64,000 nt of DNA from an uncultured bacterium. Its GTDB lineage: Bacteria > Cyanobacteriota > Vampirovibrionia > Gastranaerophilales > Gastranaerophilaceae. The DNA is taken from contig CANENE010000008.1 of NCBI GenBank assembly GCA_947428835.1, positions 1-64,000 on the forward strand. The letters run 5' to 3'. Made by a program: the position numbers and the translations under genes. Numbering within the stretch: the stretch's first letter is position 1; each line of letters starts with the position of its first letter. The notes under the pieces are model-generated. The model saw only the letters and a list, made by a program, of their open reading frames with translations. It was not told the DNA's origin and did not search any database. Positions 45,381-55,924 of the stretch are shown here, one piece after another.

Positions 45381-47144
45381 TTATGCTTTCAAACCGTGGT
45401 GATAATATTTGTCAAAAACTTTGGATAAATTTAATTTTTCTTCGTCTTTGATTTTGTCTTTATTGATTAAAATTTCGTATAAATCTGCTAAACAGTGCTG
45501 TTTTAGATAATTTTCATCTTCGCTGAATTGGATTTCAATGTCGCTTGTAAGGACTTTTAAGATATCATATAGACTTACCGACATAAAGGCATTTACGATT
45601 TTTTCATCAAAATGCTTGTTTTTGCCTTCTATAATTATTTTAAGAGCATCAATGATTTCCATTTTGTTACGATAGTGTCTTTTAGATGTAATTGCATCAA
45701 ATACGTCGGATACTGCAAGGATTCTTCCTCCTACAGGAATTTGCTCACCTTTCAGACCTTTGAAGTAGCCGGTTCCATCGTATTTTTCGTGGTGCGAACT
45801 TGCAATTTTGGTTACTTCTTTAAAGTTTTTTGAAATTTTAATTTTACCTAAGATTTTATCTGTCAGAGCAACGTGTTCTTTGATGTGTTCGTATTCGTCT
45901 GAAGTCAGTTTTCCTTCTTTTTGTAAAATGGAATCTTTTATTCCGATTTTACCGATATCATGAAGTAAGGCTGCATTTCTTATGGTTTCTTGCATTTGCT
46001 CGCTTATTTTGCATTTTTGGCAAATTAAAGAAGAATACATCATAACACGCTTTGAATGACCGGATGTGATTTTGTCTCTGGCATCAATTGAGGCAGCTAA
46101 TGTATCAATAAAACCTAAAAATAACATTCTTTGCTCTTCAATCATCTTTTTTTGTTTATTGAAAAGATTAGCGTTTTCAAGAGCAATGCCTGCGGAAGAA
46201 CCTATTGCTACAAGCAGATCTTCATCTTTTTGGGTAAAATCGCCATTGTTTTTGTTCAAGACCTGAAATACACCTACTATCTGATGCGATAGGTTACGAA
46301 TTGGCATACACAGAATGTTTTTCGTTTTGTAGCCTGTTTCTAAATCGATATCTTTATTAAAATATTCGCTTTCATAGGCATTTTTTATATTTACAGTCTC
46401 GCCTGTAGTTGCAACGTGACCTGCCAGTCCTTTATTTGCTTTAAATCTTATTTCTCTGCTTTCAAGCCCTAAAGCTACTTTGCTCCAAAGTTCATTTGTT
46501 TCATCATCAAGCAAAAATACAGTGCATCTGTCCGCGTCAAGCGCTTGTTGGATTTGTTTTGCAATTATTGTTAAAAGATTATCTATATCTGTTTCAACAG
46601 CAATTGTTCTTCCGACTTGCAAAAGTGCCAAAAATGCATCATCTTTGATTTCGCTTGGAATAAAAGAAGGCGGAACGGATGAAATTGATTTACCCTCTTT
46701 TTCGTTTTCGATTTTTGAGCGATAGTCGATAATGGCTTCATCGTAGTTTTCTTCTTTAACTTTTAAATAAAGACTTGCTTTCATAAGATTAAGCGCAACA
46801 TCTATATTTTTTTCAAAATATTCAATTAAACTTGAGCAGAAAAGATTTATTTTTTGCGCAAGCAGATTATTTGAAGAATTTGCAAGATATTTTGCATCAT
46901 TTAAAAGATTAAGTGTTTGATAGTATGTAGCGCCTTGCTTGTAGTTATTTATAGCAAGATAAGACATAGATAATGAAACCAAATCAAAACTTTTTGATGC
47001 GACAGACATTTTATAAATGTCATCAATATTTTTGTTTTTAATCGGTTTGTTTTCTATGATATTTTTAAAGAAGAAACCTTCAAGCTCCTGCTTCATTTTA
47101 TCATAATCTATATTTTTTTTATTTTTGACTAAAAGCATTGACAT
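45381..47144 (-). CDS. GAF - HD-GYP domain phosphodiesterase (cyclic-di-GMP type)
   Basis: 587 residues. Residues about 1-165 are helical (TPR-like). A GAF sensor fills roughly 175-330 (DDAFLALLQVGRTIAVETDIDNLLTIIAKQIQQALDADRCTVFLLDDE ... NKGLAGHVATTGE ... GVFQVLNK). The HD-GYP domain follows: HSKRVMMYS, ALLHDIGKIGIKD, HHEKYDGTGY and PVGGRILAVSDVFDAITSKRHYR. The GYP triad reads GYF here, which is unusual. It should degrade cyclic di-GMP. It has its own strong promoter (47163-47191) and heads the operon with the TPR gene and comM. Confidence 0.85.
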   Translation of the reverse strand: MSMLLVKNKKNIDYDKMKQELEGFFFKNIIENKPIKNKNIDDIYKMSVASKSFDLVSLSMSYLAINNYKQGATYYQTLNLLNDAKYLANSSNNLLAQKINLFCSSLIEYFEKNIDVALNLMKASLYLKVKEENYDEAIIDYRSKIENEKEGKSISSVPPSFIPSEIKDDAFLALLQVGRTIAVETDIDNLLTIIAKQIQQALDADRCTVFLLDDETNELWSKVALGLESREIRFKANKGLAGHVATTGETVNIKNAYESEYFNKDIDLETGYKTKNILCMPIRNLSHQIVGVFQVLNKNNGDFTQKDEDLLVAIGSSAGIALENANLFNKQKKMIEEQRMLFLGFIDTLAASIDARDKITSGHSKRVMMYSSLICQKCKISEQMQETIRNAALLHDIGKIGIKDSILQKEGKLTSDEYEHIKEHVALTDKILGKIKISKNFKEVTKIASSHHEKYDGTGYFKGLKGEQIPVGGRILAVSDVFDAITSKRHYRNKMEIIDALKIIIEGKNKHFDEKIVNAFMSVSLYDILKVLTSDIEIQFSEDENYLKQHCLADLYEILINKDKIKDEEKLNLSKVFDKYYHHGLKA

Positions 47145-47162
47145 AATTCTATCTTAACTATT

Positions 47163-47191
47163 ATTTTAGGGCTTTTATCGCGCATTGTCAA
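47163..47191 (-). promoter_or_regulatory. Promoter of the GAF-HD-GYP operon
   Basis: On the minus strand: perfect TTGACA (47191-47186), 17 bases, TAAAAT (47168-47163), then 18 bases to the ATG. The start would leave a leader of about 11 bases with no Shine-Dalgarno. Confidence 0.75.
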
Positions 47192-47212
47192 ATCGTTTAA
47201 GTGTCTGATTAT

Positions 47213-48187
47213 TTAAAATTTGACAAGGATTTTTAGAGAATCTTTCTTTTTATTTTCTTCAAAAGCTTCAATAAAATCTTCACTATTGAAAACTTTAGAA
47301 ATCAGAGGTTTCGGGTTGATTTTATTTTTTTCAAAAAGTCTTAAAATCGGCTTGAATTGTCCGCATCTTGACCCTATAATTGTAATTTCATTTATTACAA
47401 CTCCTGCAAGATTTAGCCCTTCTTTTGCTGCTATTGTGCTTTTTAAAACCAATACTCCTCTTGGTTTAACAAGGCTTAAGCTTGTTTCAAAGCCGCCAAG
47501 GGACCCTGTTGCTTCAATTACAATATCAAAAGACATTGTATCTTTTTCTCTTAATTCATCCAATAGCATAGTTTTAGAGCCAAAACCTTTTGATATTTCA
47601 AGTTTTTGGCTGTGTTTTCCAATATGAACCAAATCGACATTATAAGCGTTTAAAATCAAAGAAATACAAAGACCAAGCTTGCCATCTCCAACAAGGGCGA
47701 CTTTTTGATTGGGTTCAATTTTAACCTGTTCAAGAATTTCAGCTGCAGCGGCCAACGGTTCAACAAAAACAGCTGTTTCATCACTGACATTATCAGGTAT
47801 TTCAAGAATGTTTTCTTTTGGCAAAGTAAAATATTCACTAAAACACCCGTCTTTTTTAAATATTCCCAAAGTGCTTCTGTTGGGGCAATGTCTTTGAAGA
47901 CCTCTTGCGCAGTATGAACAATTGTTGCAGGCAAGATTAATTTCGCCCGTTACTCTTTTTCCGATTAGTTCTTTAGAAACATTATTTCCAACTTCTACAA
48001 CCGTTCCTATAAATTCGTGTCCAAGGACACCATTATAGTCCATATAGCCTTTTGTGATTTCATAATCAGTGTTGCATATTCCGACTATAGAAGTTTTAAT
48101 TAAGACTTCGTTATCTTTTGGAATTGGTTTTTTATAATCTTCAACTAATTTTAATCCTTTTTCATCGCTATATACTAACGCTTTCAT
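47213..48187 (-). CDS. Zinc-dependent medium-chain dehydrogenase
   Basis: The frame opens at 48208, but MKALVYS at 48187 has AAGG five bases upstream and is preferred (324 residues). The MDR fold is intact. The catalytic zinc region is VGICNTDYEITKGY ... GVLGHEFIGTVVEVG. The structural zinc Cys are CNNCSYCARGLQRHCPNRS. The nucleotide-binding turn is VALVGDGKLGLCISL, then FDIVIEATGSLGG. It is probably a sorbitol/threonine-type alcohol dehydrogenase; the substrate cannot be told. It overlaps the trxB 3' end by 20 bases, so the two are co-transcribed. Confidence 0.85.
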   Translation of the reverse strand: MKALVYSDEKGLKLVEDYKKPIPKDNEVLIKTSIVGICNTDYEITKGYMDYNGVLGHEFIGTVVEVGNNVSKELIGKRVTGEINLACNNCSYCARGLQRHCPNRSTLGIFKKDGCFSEYFTLPKENILEIPDNVSDETAVFVEPLAAAAEILEQVKIEPNQKVALVGDGKLGLCISLILNAYNVDLVHIGKHSQKLEISKGFGSKTMLLDELREKDTMSFDIVIEATGSLGGFETSLSLVKPRGVLVLKSTIAAKEGLNLAGVVINEITIIGSRCGQFKPILRLFEKNKINPKPLISKVFNSEDFIEAFEENKKKDSLKILVKF

Positions 48188-49130
48188 ATGCCTTTTTGCC
48201 TCCGTCATTAATAGTTTCTAAATATTTACTTGCTTCAATTGCAGCAACAGCGCCATCTGATACTGCAGTTATCACCTGTCTTAAAGGAGTATTTCTGATG
48301 TCACCTGCAGCATACACTCCTTTAATATTTGTTTCCATATTGCAGCTTGTTTCAATAAAACCATACTTATCAAGCTTTAATTGATGAACAAACATTTCAG
48401 TGTTTGGTTTTAAACCTATATAAGGAAAAACCCCGTCAAGTTCTATAGTTTGAATTTCGTCATTTACGGTATTTTGAATTTTTAAACCCTCAACTCTTGT
48501 GGCTGCCATAATTTCAACCGGAACAGAATTTGTAATAATTTTGATTTTGTCGTTTTGTTTCAATCTCTGTTGAATTATTTTATCCGCTCTAAAGCTTTCC
48601 CTTCTGTGTATCAGATAAACGGTTTTTGCAAATTTAGTCAGATACATAGCTTCTTCAAGGGCTGAATTTCCGCCTCCGATTACTGCAACAATTTTATCTT
48701 TATAAAAGGCTCCATCGCAAACAGCACAGTAGCTTACACCTTTACCTATGTTTTCTTCTTCTCCTTTAATGCCAAGTTTTTTGTTTTGTGCCCCCATTGC
48801 AATGATAACAGATTTTGCAAAAAACTTGTTTTCAAGAGTTTCGACGGTTTTAGTATCTGAAATTAAATCTATGTTTTGAATTTCTTCAAAAGGATATTTT
48901 TGAATTTTAAATTCATCAATGTGCTGTTCGAACTTATCACATAATTCGCAGCCTTGAATTTTTGAAAAACCAAGGTAGTTTTCAATTTCTGTATAATTAG
49001 ACGGAGTTCCTCCGGGAGCTGATTTATCAACAAGCGCACAATTTAAACCGGAGCGCTTGGCGTAAAGTGCTGCAGATAATCCGGCAGGACCTGCTCCTAA
49101 TATTAAACAATCAACATATCTTTCTTGCAT
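48168..49130 (-). CDS. trxB: Thioredoxin reductase
   Basis: 320 residues. The FAD motif LILGAGPAGLSAALYAKR is at the N-terminus. The redox motif is CAVCDGAFYKDK (CxxC; the usual is CATCDG), with the NADPH loop VIGGGNSALEEAMYLTKF. The C-terminal FAD segment is GVYAAGDIRNTPLRQVITAVSDGAVAA. It transfers NADPH electrons to thioredoxin. With the flavodiiron gene at 51814 it suggests oxidative-stress defence, but they are separate units. It has GAGGG upstream of the ATG. The dehydrogenase gene overlaps its end by 20 bases. Confidence 0.93.
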   Translation of the reverse strand: MQERYVDCLILGAGPAGLSAALYAKRSGLNCALVDKSAPGGTPSNYTEIENYLGFSKIQGCELCDKFEQHIDEFKIQKYPFEEIQNIDLISDTKTVETLENKFFAKSVIIAMGAQNKKLGIKGEEENIGKGVSYCAVCDGAFYKDKIVAVIGGGNSALEEAMYLTKFAKTVYLIHRRESFRADKIIQQRLKQNDKIKIITNSVPVEIMAATRVEGLKIQNTVNDEIQTIELDGVFPYIGLKPNTEMFVHQLKLDKYGFIETSCNMETNIKGVYAAGDIRNTPLRQVITAVSDGAVAAIEASKYLETINDGGKKAYESVSI

Positions 49131-49211
49131 GATTTTTTAAACCCTCAACTTCTCTCATTTTACCATAAAGACGAAAAAAGCTTTTGAAAAGTTCCTTAAA
49201 AAATAACTTTT

Positions 49212-49240
49212 TTGTAAAAAAAACTCCTTTATACTATAAT
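49212..49240 (+). promoter_or_regulatory. gyrB promoter
   Basis: TTGTAA (49212-49217), 17 bases, perfect TATAAT (49235-49240). The predicted start near 49247 leaves a 37-base leader with the Shine-Dalgarno AAAGGGGAG. Confidence 0.75.
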
Positions 49241-49262
49241 GTTGTTAAACAGATTGATTTAA

Positions 49263-51734
<2,472 letters not shown>

Positions 51735-51755
51735 TTGAAATTCTAAAATAAAATT

Positions 51756-51790
51756 ATTCCTCCTTTATTTAATTTAGAGGAGGAATTTTT
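51756..51790 (+). terminator. gyrB terminator
   Basis: Stem ATTCCTCCT / AGGAGGAAT (9 bp) with a 13-base loop, followed by six T (51785-51790). Confidence 0.85.
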
Positions 51791-51813
51791 TAATATTAAT
51801 AATAAATATAAAA

Positions 51814-53016
51814 CTAACGATTTAAATCCTCAAATATTTTAGTTGCTAAAAGTTTAAGCTCGCCTGATTGATTTGATTTAAGTGCTGATTTTATTAAAAT
51901 ATTAGAATCAATATAATGAATTTCTTTTAATTTTGAAAGTTTTTCTTGTATAACTTCTGATGCTCTGCACATCCAAGAGCCGTTTTCTATGATTGCAACG
52001 GTTCTGTGCTGTAAATTGTGGTTAACTACATCAAGCAAAAGTTTTTCCATATTTACAAATATTCCGTTGTTGTATGTAGTTGAAGCTAAAACTATATGAG
52101 AATATTTAAAAATATCAGATAAAATATAAGAACTGTGTGTTTTTGAAACATCATATAATTTAATATTTTTAACTCCCAATTGTGCAAGGTTGTTTGCCAA
52201 AACCTCTGCTGCGTTTTGAGTTGAGCCATATACGCTTGCATAAGCAACCATCACAGAAGAAAGTTCAGGCTGATAATTTGCCCAAAGAACGTATTTATCC
52301 CAAAGCATTTCGATATTTTCTTTTAAAATAAGCCCGTGAAGAGGACAAATCATTTTAAATTCAAGAGTTTTCGTTTTATTTAAAAGGTTATTTACCTGAA
52401 TACCATATTTTCCAACTATATTTGTATAATATCTTCTGTATTCATCTATATCAAGTTCTGTTTCATCATCAAACAAGTTGCCGTTTATTGCTCCAAAAGA
52501 GCCAAATGCATCTGCCGAAAAAAGAATTTTTTCCGTTATGTCATATGTCATCATAACTTCCGGCCAATGTACCATAGGTGCCATAACAAAAGTGAATTCG
52601 TGGTGGCCTGTATTTAAAATGTCGCCTTCTTTGACAATTTTAAAATTATTTTCAATATCAAAATCAAATTCAAAAAACTGATAAAGCATAACTTTGATTT
52701 TTTGGTTGCATACAATTTGGACATTTGGAAATTTAACAATAATGTCTTTAATTAATGCACTGTGGTCGGGCTCTAAGTGATTGATTACTAAATAATCAAG
52801 ATTTTTGCCGTTTAGAACGCCATCAATATTTTCAAAAAATTGCGTTTTGGCATTTTTATCGACAGTATCAAAAAGAACTGTTTTATCATCATCTAATAAA
52901 TATGAATTATAGCTGACGCCATTTGGCACAGGATATACATTTTCAAATAATTCAATTCTTCTATCCGAACAGCCGACATAATATAAATTTTTTGCGATAT
53001 TTCTAATATTTTGCAT
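51814..53016 (-). CDS. Flavodiiron protein (FprA/ROO type)
   Basis: 400 residues from ATG 53016, which has GGAGG eight bases upstream (the frame opens at 53037). The metallo-beta-lactamase half keeps the di-iron ligands: NHLEPDH (H-x-E-x-D-H), MVHWPE, SADAFG and CPLHG. The C-terminal flavodoxin half has VAYASVYGSTQNAAEVLA (FMN phosphate loop) and STTYNNGIF. It reduces oxygen or nitric oxide to water or N2O, protecting anaerobes. No rubredoxin gene is near. It is a single gene, convergent with gyrB. Confidence 0.93.
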   Translation of the reverse strand: MQNIRNIAKNLYYVGCSDRRIELFENVYPVPNGVSYNSYLLDDDKTVLFDTVDKNAKTQFFENIDGVLNGKNLDYLVINHLEPDHSALIKDIIVKFPNVQIVCNQKIKVMLYQFFEFDFDIENNFKIVKEGDILNTGHHEFTFVMAPMVHWPEVMMTYDITEKILFSADAFGSFGAINGNLFDDETELDIDEYRRYYTNIVGKYGIQVNNLLNKTKTLEFKMICPLHGLILKENIEMLWDKYVLWANYQPELSSVMVAYASVYGSTQNAAEVLANNLAQLGVKNIKLYDVSKTHSSYILSDIFKYSHIVLASTTYNNGIFVNMEKLLLDVVNHNLQHRTVAIIENGSWMCRASEVIQEKLSKLKEIHYIDSNILIKSALKSNQSGELKLLATKIFEDLNR

Positions 53017-53072
53017 TATTTTATCCTCCAAACACAAGATATTTTATCATAAAGAAAATTTTTATAACAAGT

Positions 53073-53624
53073 TTATAGAATACGGCCGTTGAATTTTGTT
53101 TGTGTTTTTTCAAAACCTTCTTTGACCCAGTAGTCAACAAGGTTGATAGCAGCTTTTCCTATTTTTAATATTTTTTCAAGCTCTTCTTTTGAAAAATTGC
53201 TTAGAACATAATTATCTATTGGAATATTTCCAATCGGCCCCACTCCTATTTTTAATCTGTCAAATGCATTGGTTCCAATGCAATTTATAATGGATTTTAT
53301 TCCGTTGTGCCCTCCAAAAGAGCCTTTTGAACGCATTCTTATAATTCCAAGGTCAATAGTTGCATCATCATAAATTACTAAAATATCTTTATTTGTAAGT
53401 TTATAAAAGTTCATAAGTTCAATAACGGCGCGGCCTGAAAGATTCATATATGTTTTTGGAAGAAGGTATAAGATATCATTTTCTTTTGCAAAAAACGAAT
53501 TAAATTTATCGCAAAGAGTTATATTTTTTGCTTTTAAAATTTCATCCATTACAAGAAAACCTGTGTTATGACGGGTTAATCGATATTTAACTTCAGGATT
53601 TCCAAGTCCGATTATTGCTTTCAT
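53073..53624 (-). CDS. pth: Peptidyl-tRNA hydrolase
   Basis: 183 residues, the normal length. Family motifs: IGLGNPEVKYRLTRHNTGFLVMDEI (catalytic His in RHN), LLPKTYMNLSGRAV, YDDATIDLG (catalytic Asp) and GSFGGHNGIKSI. It frees tRNA from drop-off peptidyl-tRNA and is essential. It lies 57 bases upstream of the flavodiiron gene on the same strand. Confidence 0.95.
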   Translation of the reverse strand: MKAIIGLGNPEVKYRLTRHNTGFLVMDEILKAKNITLCDKFNSFFAKENDILYLLPKTYMNLSGRAVIELMNFYKLTNKDILVIYDDATIDLGIIRMRSKGSFGGHNGIKSIINCIGTNAFDRLKIGVGPIGNIPIDNYVLSNFSKEELEKILKIGKAAINLVDYWVKEGFEKTQTKFNGRIL

Positions 53625-53768
53625 TTTATTATTTTTAACCTTATTCTTTTAATTGACATTTGAATTAATCAAATTTATTTATCTTTTTTGGCAATTAAAA
53701 AATAAATAAAAAAGGTTATTTGTATTATAGCATAATGGCGTAAAAATTTGTTAAAACGGAGAATAATT

Positions 53769-54329
53769 TTGAAAAATAATGCAATGAAGAAAAGTTCAAA
53801 ACTTGTAGCTGACTTTTTACAAAAAAATAAGCTTCATAAAAAAGAATTTGCCCAAATGATAGGTGTTACTCTTTCTTATGTTTATAATTTGATTGATGAA
53901 AATGTACCTTTTTCGACAAGATCAACAACGCTTGAGCGAATTGCTGTTGTAATGGATATTAATCCTGAAGATTTTATAGAATATCAAATTCCATCTGAAG
54001 TTGAAAGTTACGGTGAAAATCTTCTTATGTTAAAGGATTTAATCAAATCAAATAAGCTTTCAACCGTTGAATTCTTAAAGATGTTTGAAAGAAAAAAGAG
54101 GCTTGAGCTGGTTGATATTTTAAGAGGCGCAAAACCAATTCAGATAGATTACAGCGAACTTAAAAATATAGCAGTTGCTCTTAATATGTCTAATGAAGAG
54201 TTATTTGAAATGTGGAAAAAAAGAATGATAGAATATCTTGAACAAGGCGGTTTCAATATCGAAAAAAATAAAAAGCTGCTAACATCAATGTTTGATTGCG
54301 CATATGAAACGATGAAATCCGATAAGTAA
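53769..54329 (+). CDS. XRE-family helix-turn-helix regulator
   Basis: The frame is open from TTG 53748, but the TTG at 53769 has CGGAGA six bases upstream and is preferred (186 residues). Residues about 12-65 form an XRE HTH (LVADFLQKNKLHKKEFAQMIGVTLSYVYNLIDENVPFSTRSTTLERIAVVMDINPEDFIEY). A second HTH-like half follows (about 78-140: LKDLIKSNKLSTVEFLKMFERKKRLELVDILRG ... LKNIAVALNMSNEELFEMW), so this may be a duplicated fold. Ligand-binding parts are absent. Target unknown. A LysM gene follows in the same direction. Confidence 0.75.
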   Translation: MKNNAMKKSSKLVADFLQKNKLHKKEFAQMIGVTLSYVYNLIDENVPFSTRSTTLERIAVVMDINPEDFIEYQIPSEVESYGENLLMLKDLIKSNKLSTVEFLKMFERKKRLELVDILRGAKPIQIDYSELKNIAVALNMSNEELFEMWKKRMIEYLEQGGFNIEKNKKLLTSMFDCAYETMKSDK

Positions 54330-54357
54330 TAATTCTTCATAAAAAACGCGTTTTGCC

Positions 54358-54386
54358 TTGACTTTGCCCCATCTCCTTTATAACAT
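54358..54386 (+). promoter_or_regulatory. Probable promoter of the LysM gene
   Basis: TTGACT (54358-54363), 17 bases, TAACAT (54381-54386). It lies between the XRE gene and the LysM gene (ATG 54417), leaving room for the Shine-Dalgarno AAAGGTG. A second TATAAT at 54399 is too close to keep that site. Confidence 0.45.
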
Positions 54387-54416
54387 GATGGTAAATATTA
54401 TAATAAAGGTGATTAA

Positions 54417-54992
54417 ATGAAGGGTTCATCGATACATAGAGCCGGATTAACAAAAGAAAAAATGGGCATTTTGCTTGGTTTAACACAAAGTGAAAGCAAA
54501 AAACAAAATACAAGAGCACAGTTAAACCAGCATTATAAAACAGCTAAAACCCAAGAATTAGATATTCTTTGGGGCGGTGTTCAAAAAGGAATTCAAAAGG
54601 TCTACAATGTTAACAAAACAGGTGTTCAAAAATCTCCTGCTTCATTTCTGATTATCGGTTTTATTTTAGGTGTTGTGTTTATGTCATTGATTACTTTTAT
54701 TGTATCAATTTCAACAATGGCGCCAAAAACAGTTATTAAAGAAAAAGCTCCGTCTGCCAAAACTTCTGTTGTTTCTAATGAAAATCAGCAAAATGAAGCA
54801 AATGAAGGCAACTATGTTCAAGAGAAATACGTTGTTAAAAAGGGTGACACCATAAATGGAATTGCATTTCGTTTCTATGGAAAATACGATGAAGCAAAAA
54901 TAGAAGAAATTTTAAAAGTTAATAATATTTACAATCCGGGCTCCATCCAAATAGGTCAGGAACTGGTTATTCCTGTTATTCAGGAAAGATAA
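54417..54992 (+). CDS. LysM-domain membrane protein
   Basis: 191 residues. The first 74 are cytosolic and charged. A membrane span follows at about 75-98 (ASFLIIGFILGVVFMSLITFIVSI). After a linker, a single LysM domain fills 138-190 (YVVKKGDTINGIAFRFYGKYDEAKIEEILKVNNI-type sequence, ending IGQELVIPVI). It would hold the envelope by binding peptidoglycan GlcNAc while anchored in the inner membrane. The span has no cleavage site, so it is type II. The upstream gene is the XRE regulator. Downstream is a carboxypeptidase-regulatory-like gene. Confidence 0.8.
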   Translation: MKGSSIHRAGLTKEKMGILLGLTQSESKKQNTRAQLNQHYKTAKTQELDILWGGVQKGIQKVYNVNKTGVQKSPASFLIIGFILGVVFMSLITFIVSISTMAPKTVIKEKAPSAKTSVVSNENQQNEANEGNYVQEKYVVKKGDTINGIAFRFYGKYDEAKIEEILKVNNIYNPGSIQIGQELVIPVIQER

Positions 54993-55097
54993 CTAAGTCA
55001 GGTTAATATACTTTTATATAGTTGGGTATTATATCAATTAATATTGTTTGTTTTTCTTAAATCGTTTAAACCTATAAAAAAAGAGGTTTAATTTGAG

Positions 55098-55898
55098 ATG
55101 AAAAAAATAATATATCTTGTGATATCTTCATTTTTGTTTTTATATCCTGTGCAGGCAGGCGTAATTTCGGGTAAAATTGACCATAATGATATGAACTACA
55201 AAAATAAAATTATAGATTCAAAAACAAAAAAACCCTTAAGTAATGCCAAAATTACAATTCCCGGTGCAGATTATACTACCTATAGTGATAAAGACGGAAC
55301 TTTTAAATTAAATGCTGATATTAATAGCCAAACCGTCCTTTTTGTGGAAAAAGAAGGCTACAAGGTATTTTCTTTAACTGTAGATAATACAGTTTTAAAT
55401 GGTCCATTGAAGCTTGGAATAGAACAATCAAGTCCGTTTGATATGCAAATAACCCATGGTGTTATCCATCTTGGCGATAACCAGTATTCCAACAACTCTG
55501 CAAACAGTATGGAATTTAGAGGGAGTGCTACAAGCCATTTTATGACTAAAACCTTTGCTCGCCCTAAAGCTGCTCAAAATCAGGATGTCGTTGTAAAAAT
55601 AGGTTCGCTTATCGGCTTGGATACTAAAAAAGCAAAAGAACAAGGTCAAAACAGGATTGCAAAAGTATACTCGTCTCCTGCTGAAGTTATTGTTAATGGA
55701 AGGCGTATTGCTTCAATTGAGCTAAATGGTGATAATTTGGAATTCGTTATTCCAAAAAATATTTTAAGGGACACAAATGAACTTATAATTAAAACAGGTA
55801 AAAACCTTTTTCAAACCCAGTATACAGACTATGATGATATAGAGCTTGCAAATGTCAGAATAGAAACCAAAGACAGAAGCTTTTTTGCTCGACACTAG
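55098..55898 (+). CDS. Exported protein with a carboxypeptidase regulatory-like domain
   Basis: 266 residues with a signal peptide (MKKIIYLVISSFLFLYPVQAG, cleavage near 20). Residues 30-105 are a beta-sandwich of the CarboxypepD_reg type (NKIIDSKTKKPLSNAKITIPGADYTTYSDKDGTFKLNADI ... EKEGYKVFSLTVDN). The C-terminal half, with AEVIVNGRRIASIELNGDNLEFVIPKN, is beta-rich, like a second sandwich. It is probably an envelope or adhesion protein. AGAGG lies 14 bases before the ATG. A promoter for the next gene is embedded in its last codons. Confidence 0.75.
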   Translation: MKKIIYLVISSFLFLYPVQAGVISGKIDHNDMNYKNKIIDSKTKKPLSNAKITIPGADYTTYSDKDGTFKLNADINSQTVLFVEKEGYKVFSLTVDNTVLNGPLKLGIEQSSPFDMQITHGVIHLGDNQYSNNSANSMEFRGSATSHFMTKTFARPKAAQNQDVVVKIGSLIGLDTKKAKEQGQNRIAKVYSSPAEVIVNGRRIASIELNGDNLEFVIPKNILRDTNELIIKTGKNLFQTQYTDYDDIELANVRIETKDRSFFARH

Positions 55899-55917
55899 AT
55901 GGATTGTATAGTATAAT
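55889..55917 (+). promoter_or_regulatory. Promoter of the hisC-HAD gene, leaderless start
   Basis: TCGACA (55889-55894), 17 bases, perfect TATAAT (55912-55917), then seven bases to ATG 55925. The -35 lies in the last codons of the upstream gene. No Shine-Dalgarno is present. Confidence 0.65.
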
Positions 55918-55924
55918 CCATTAT

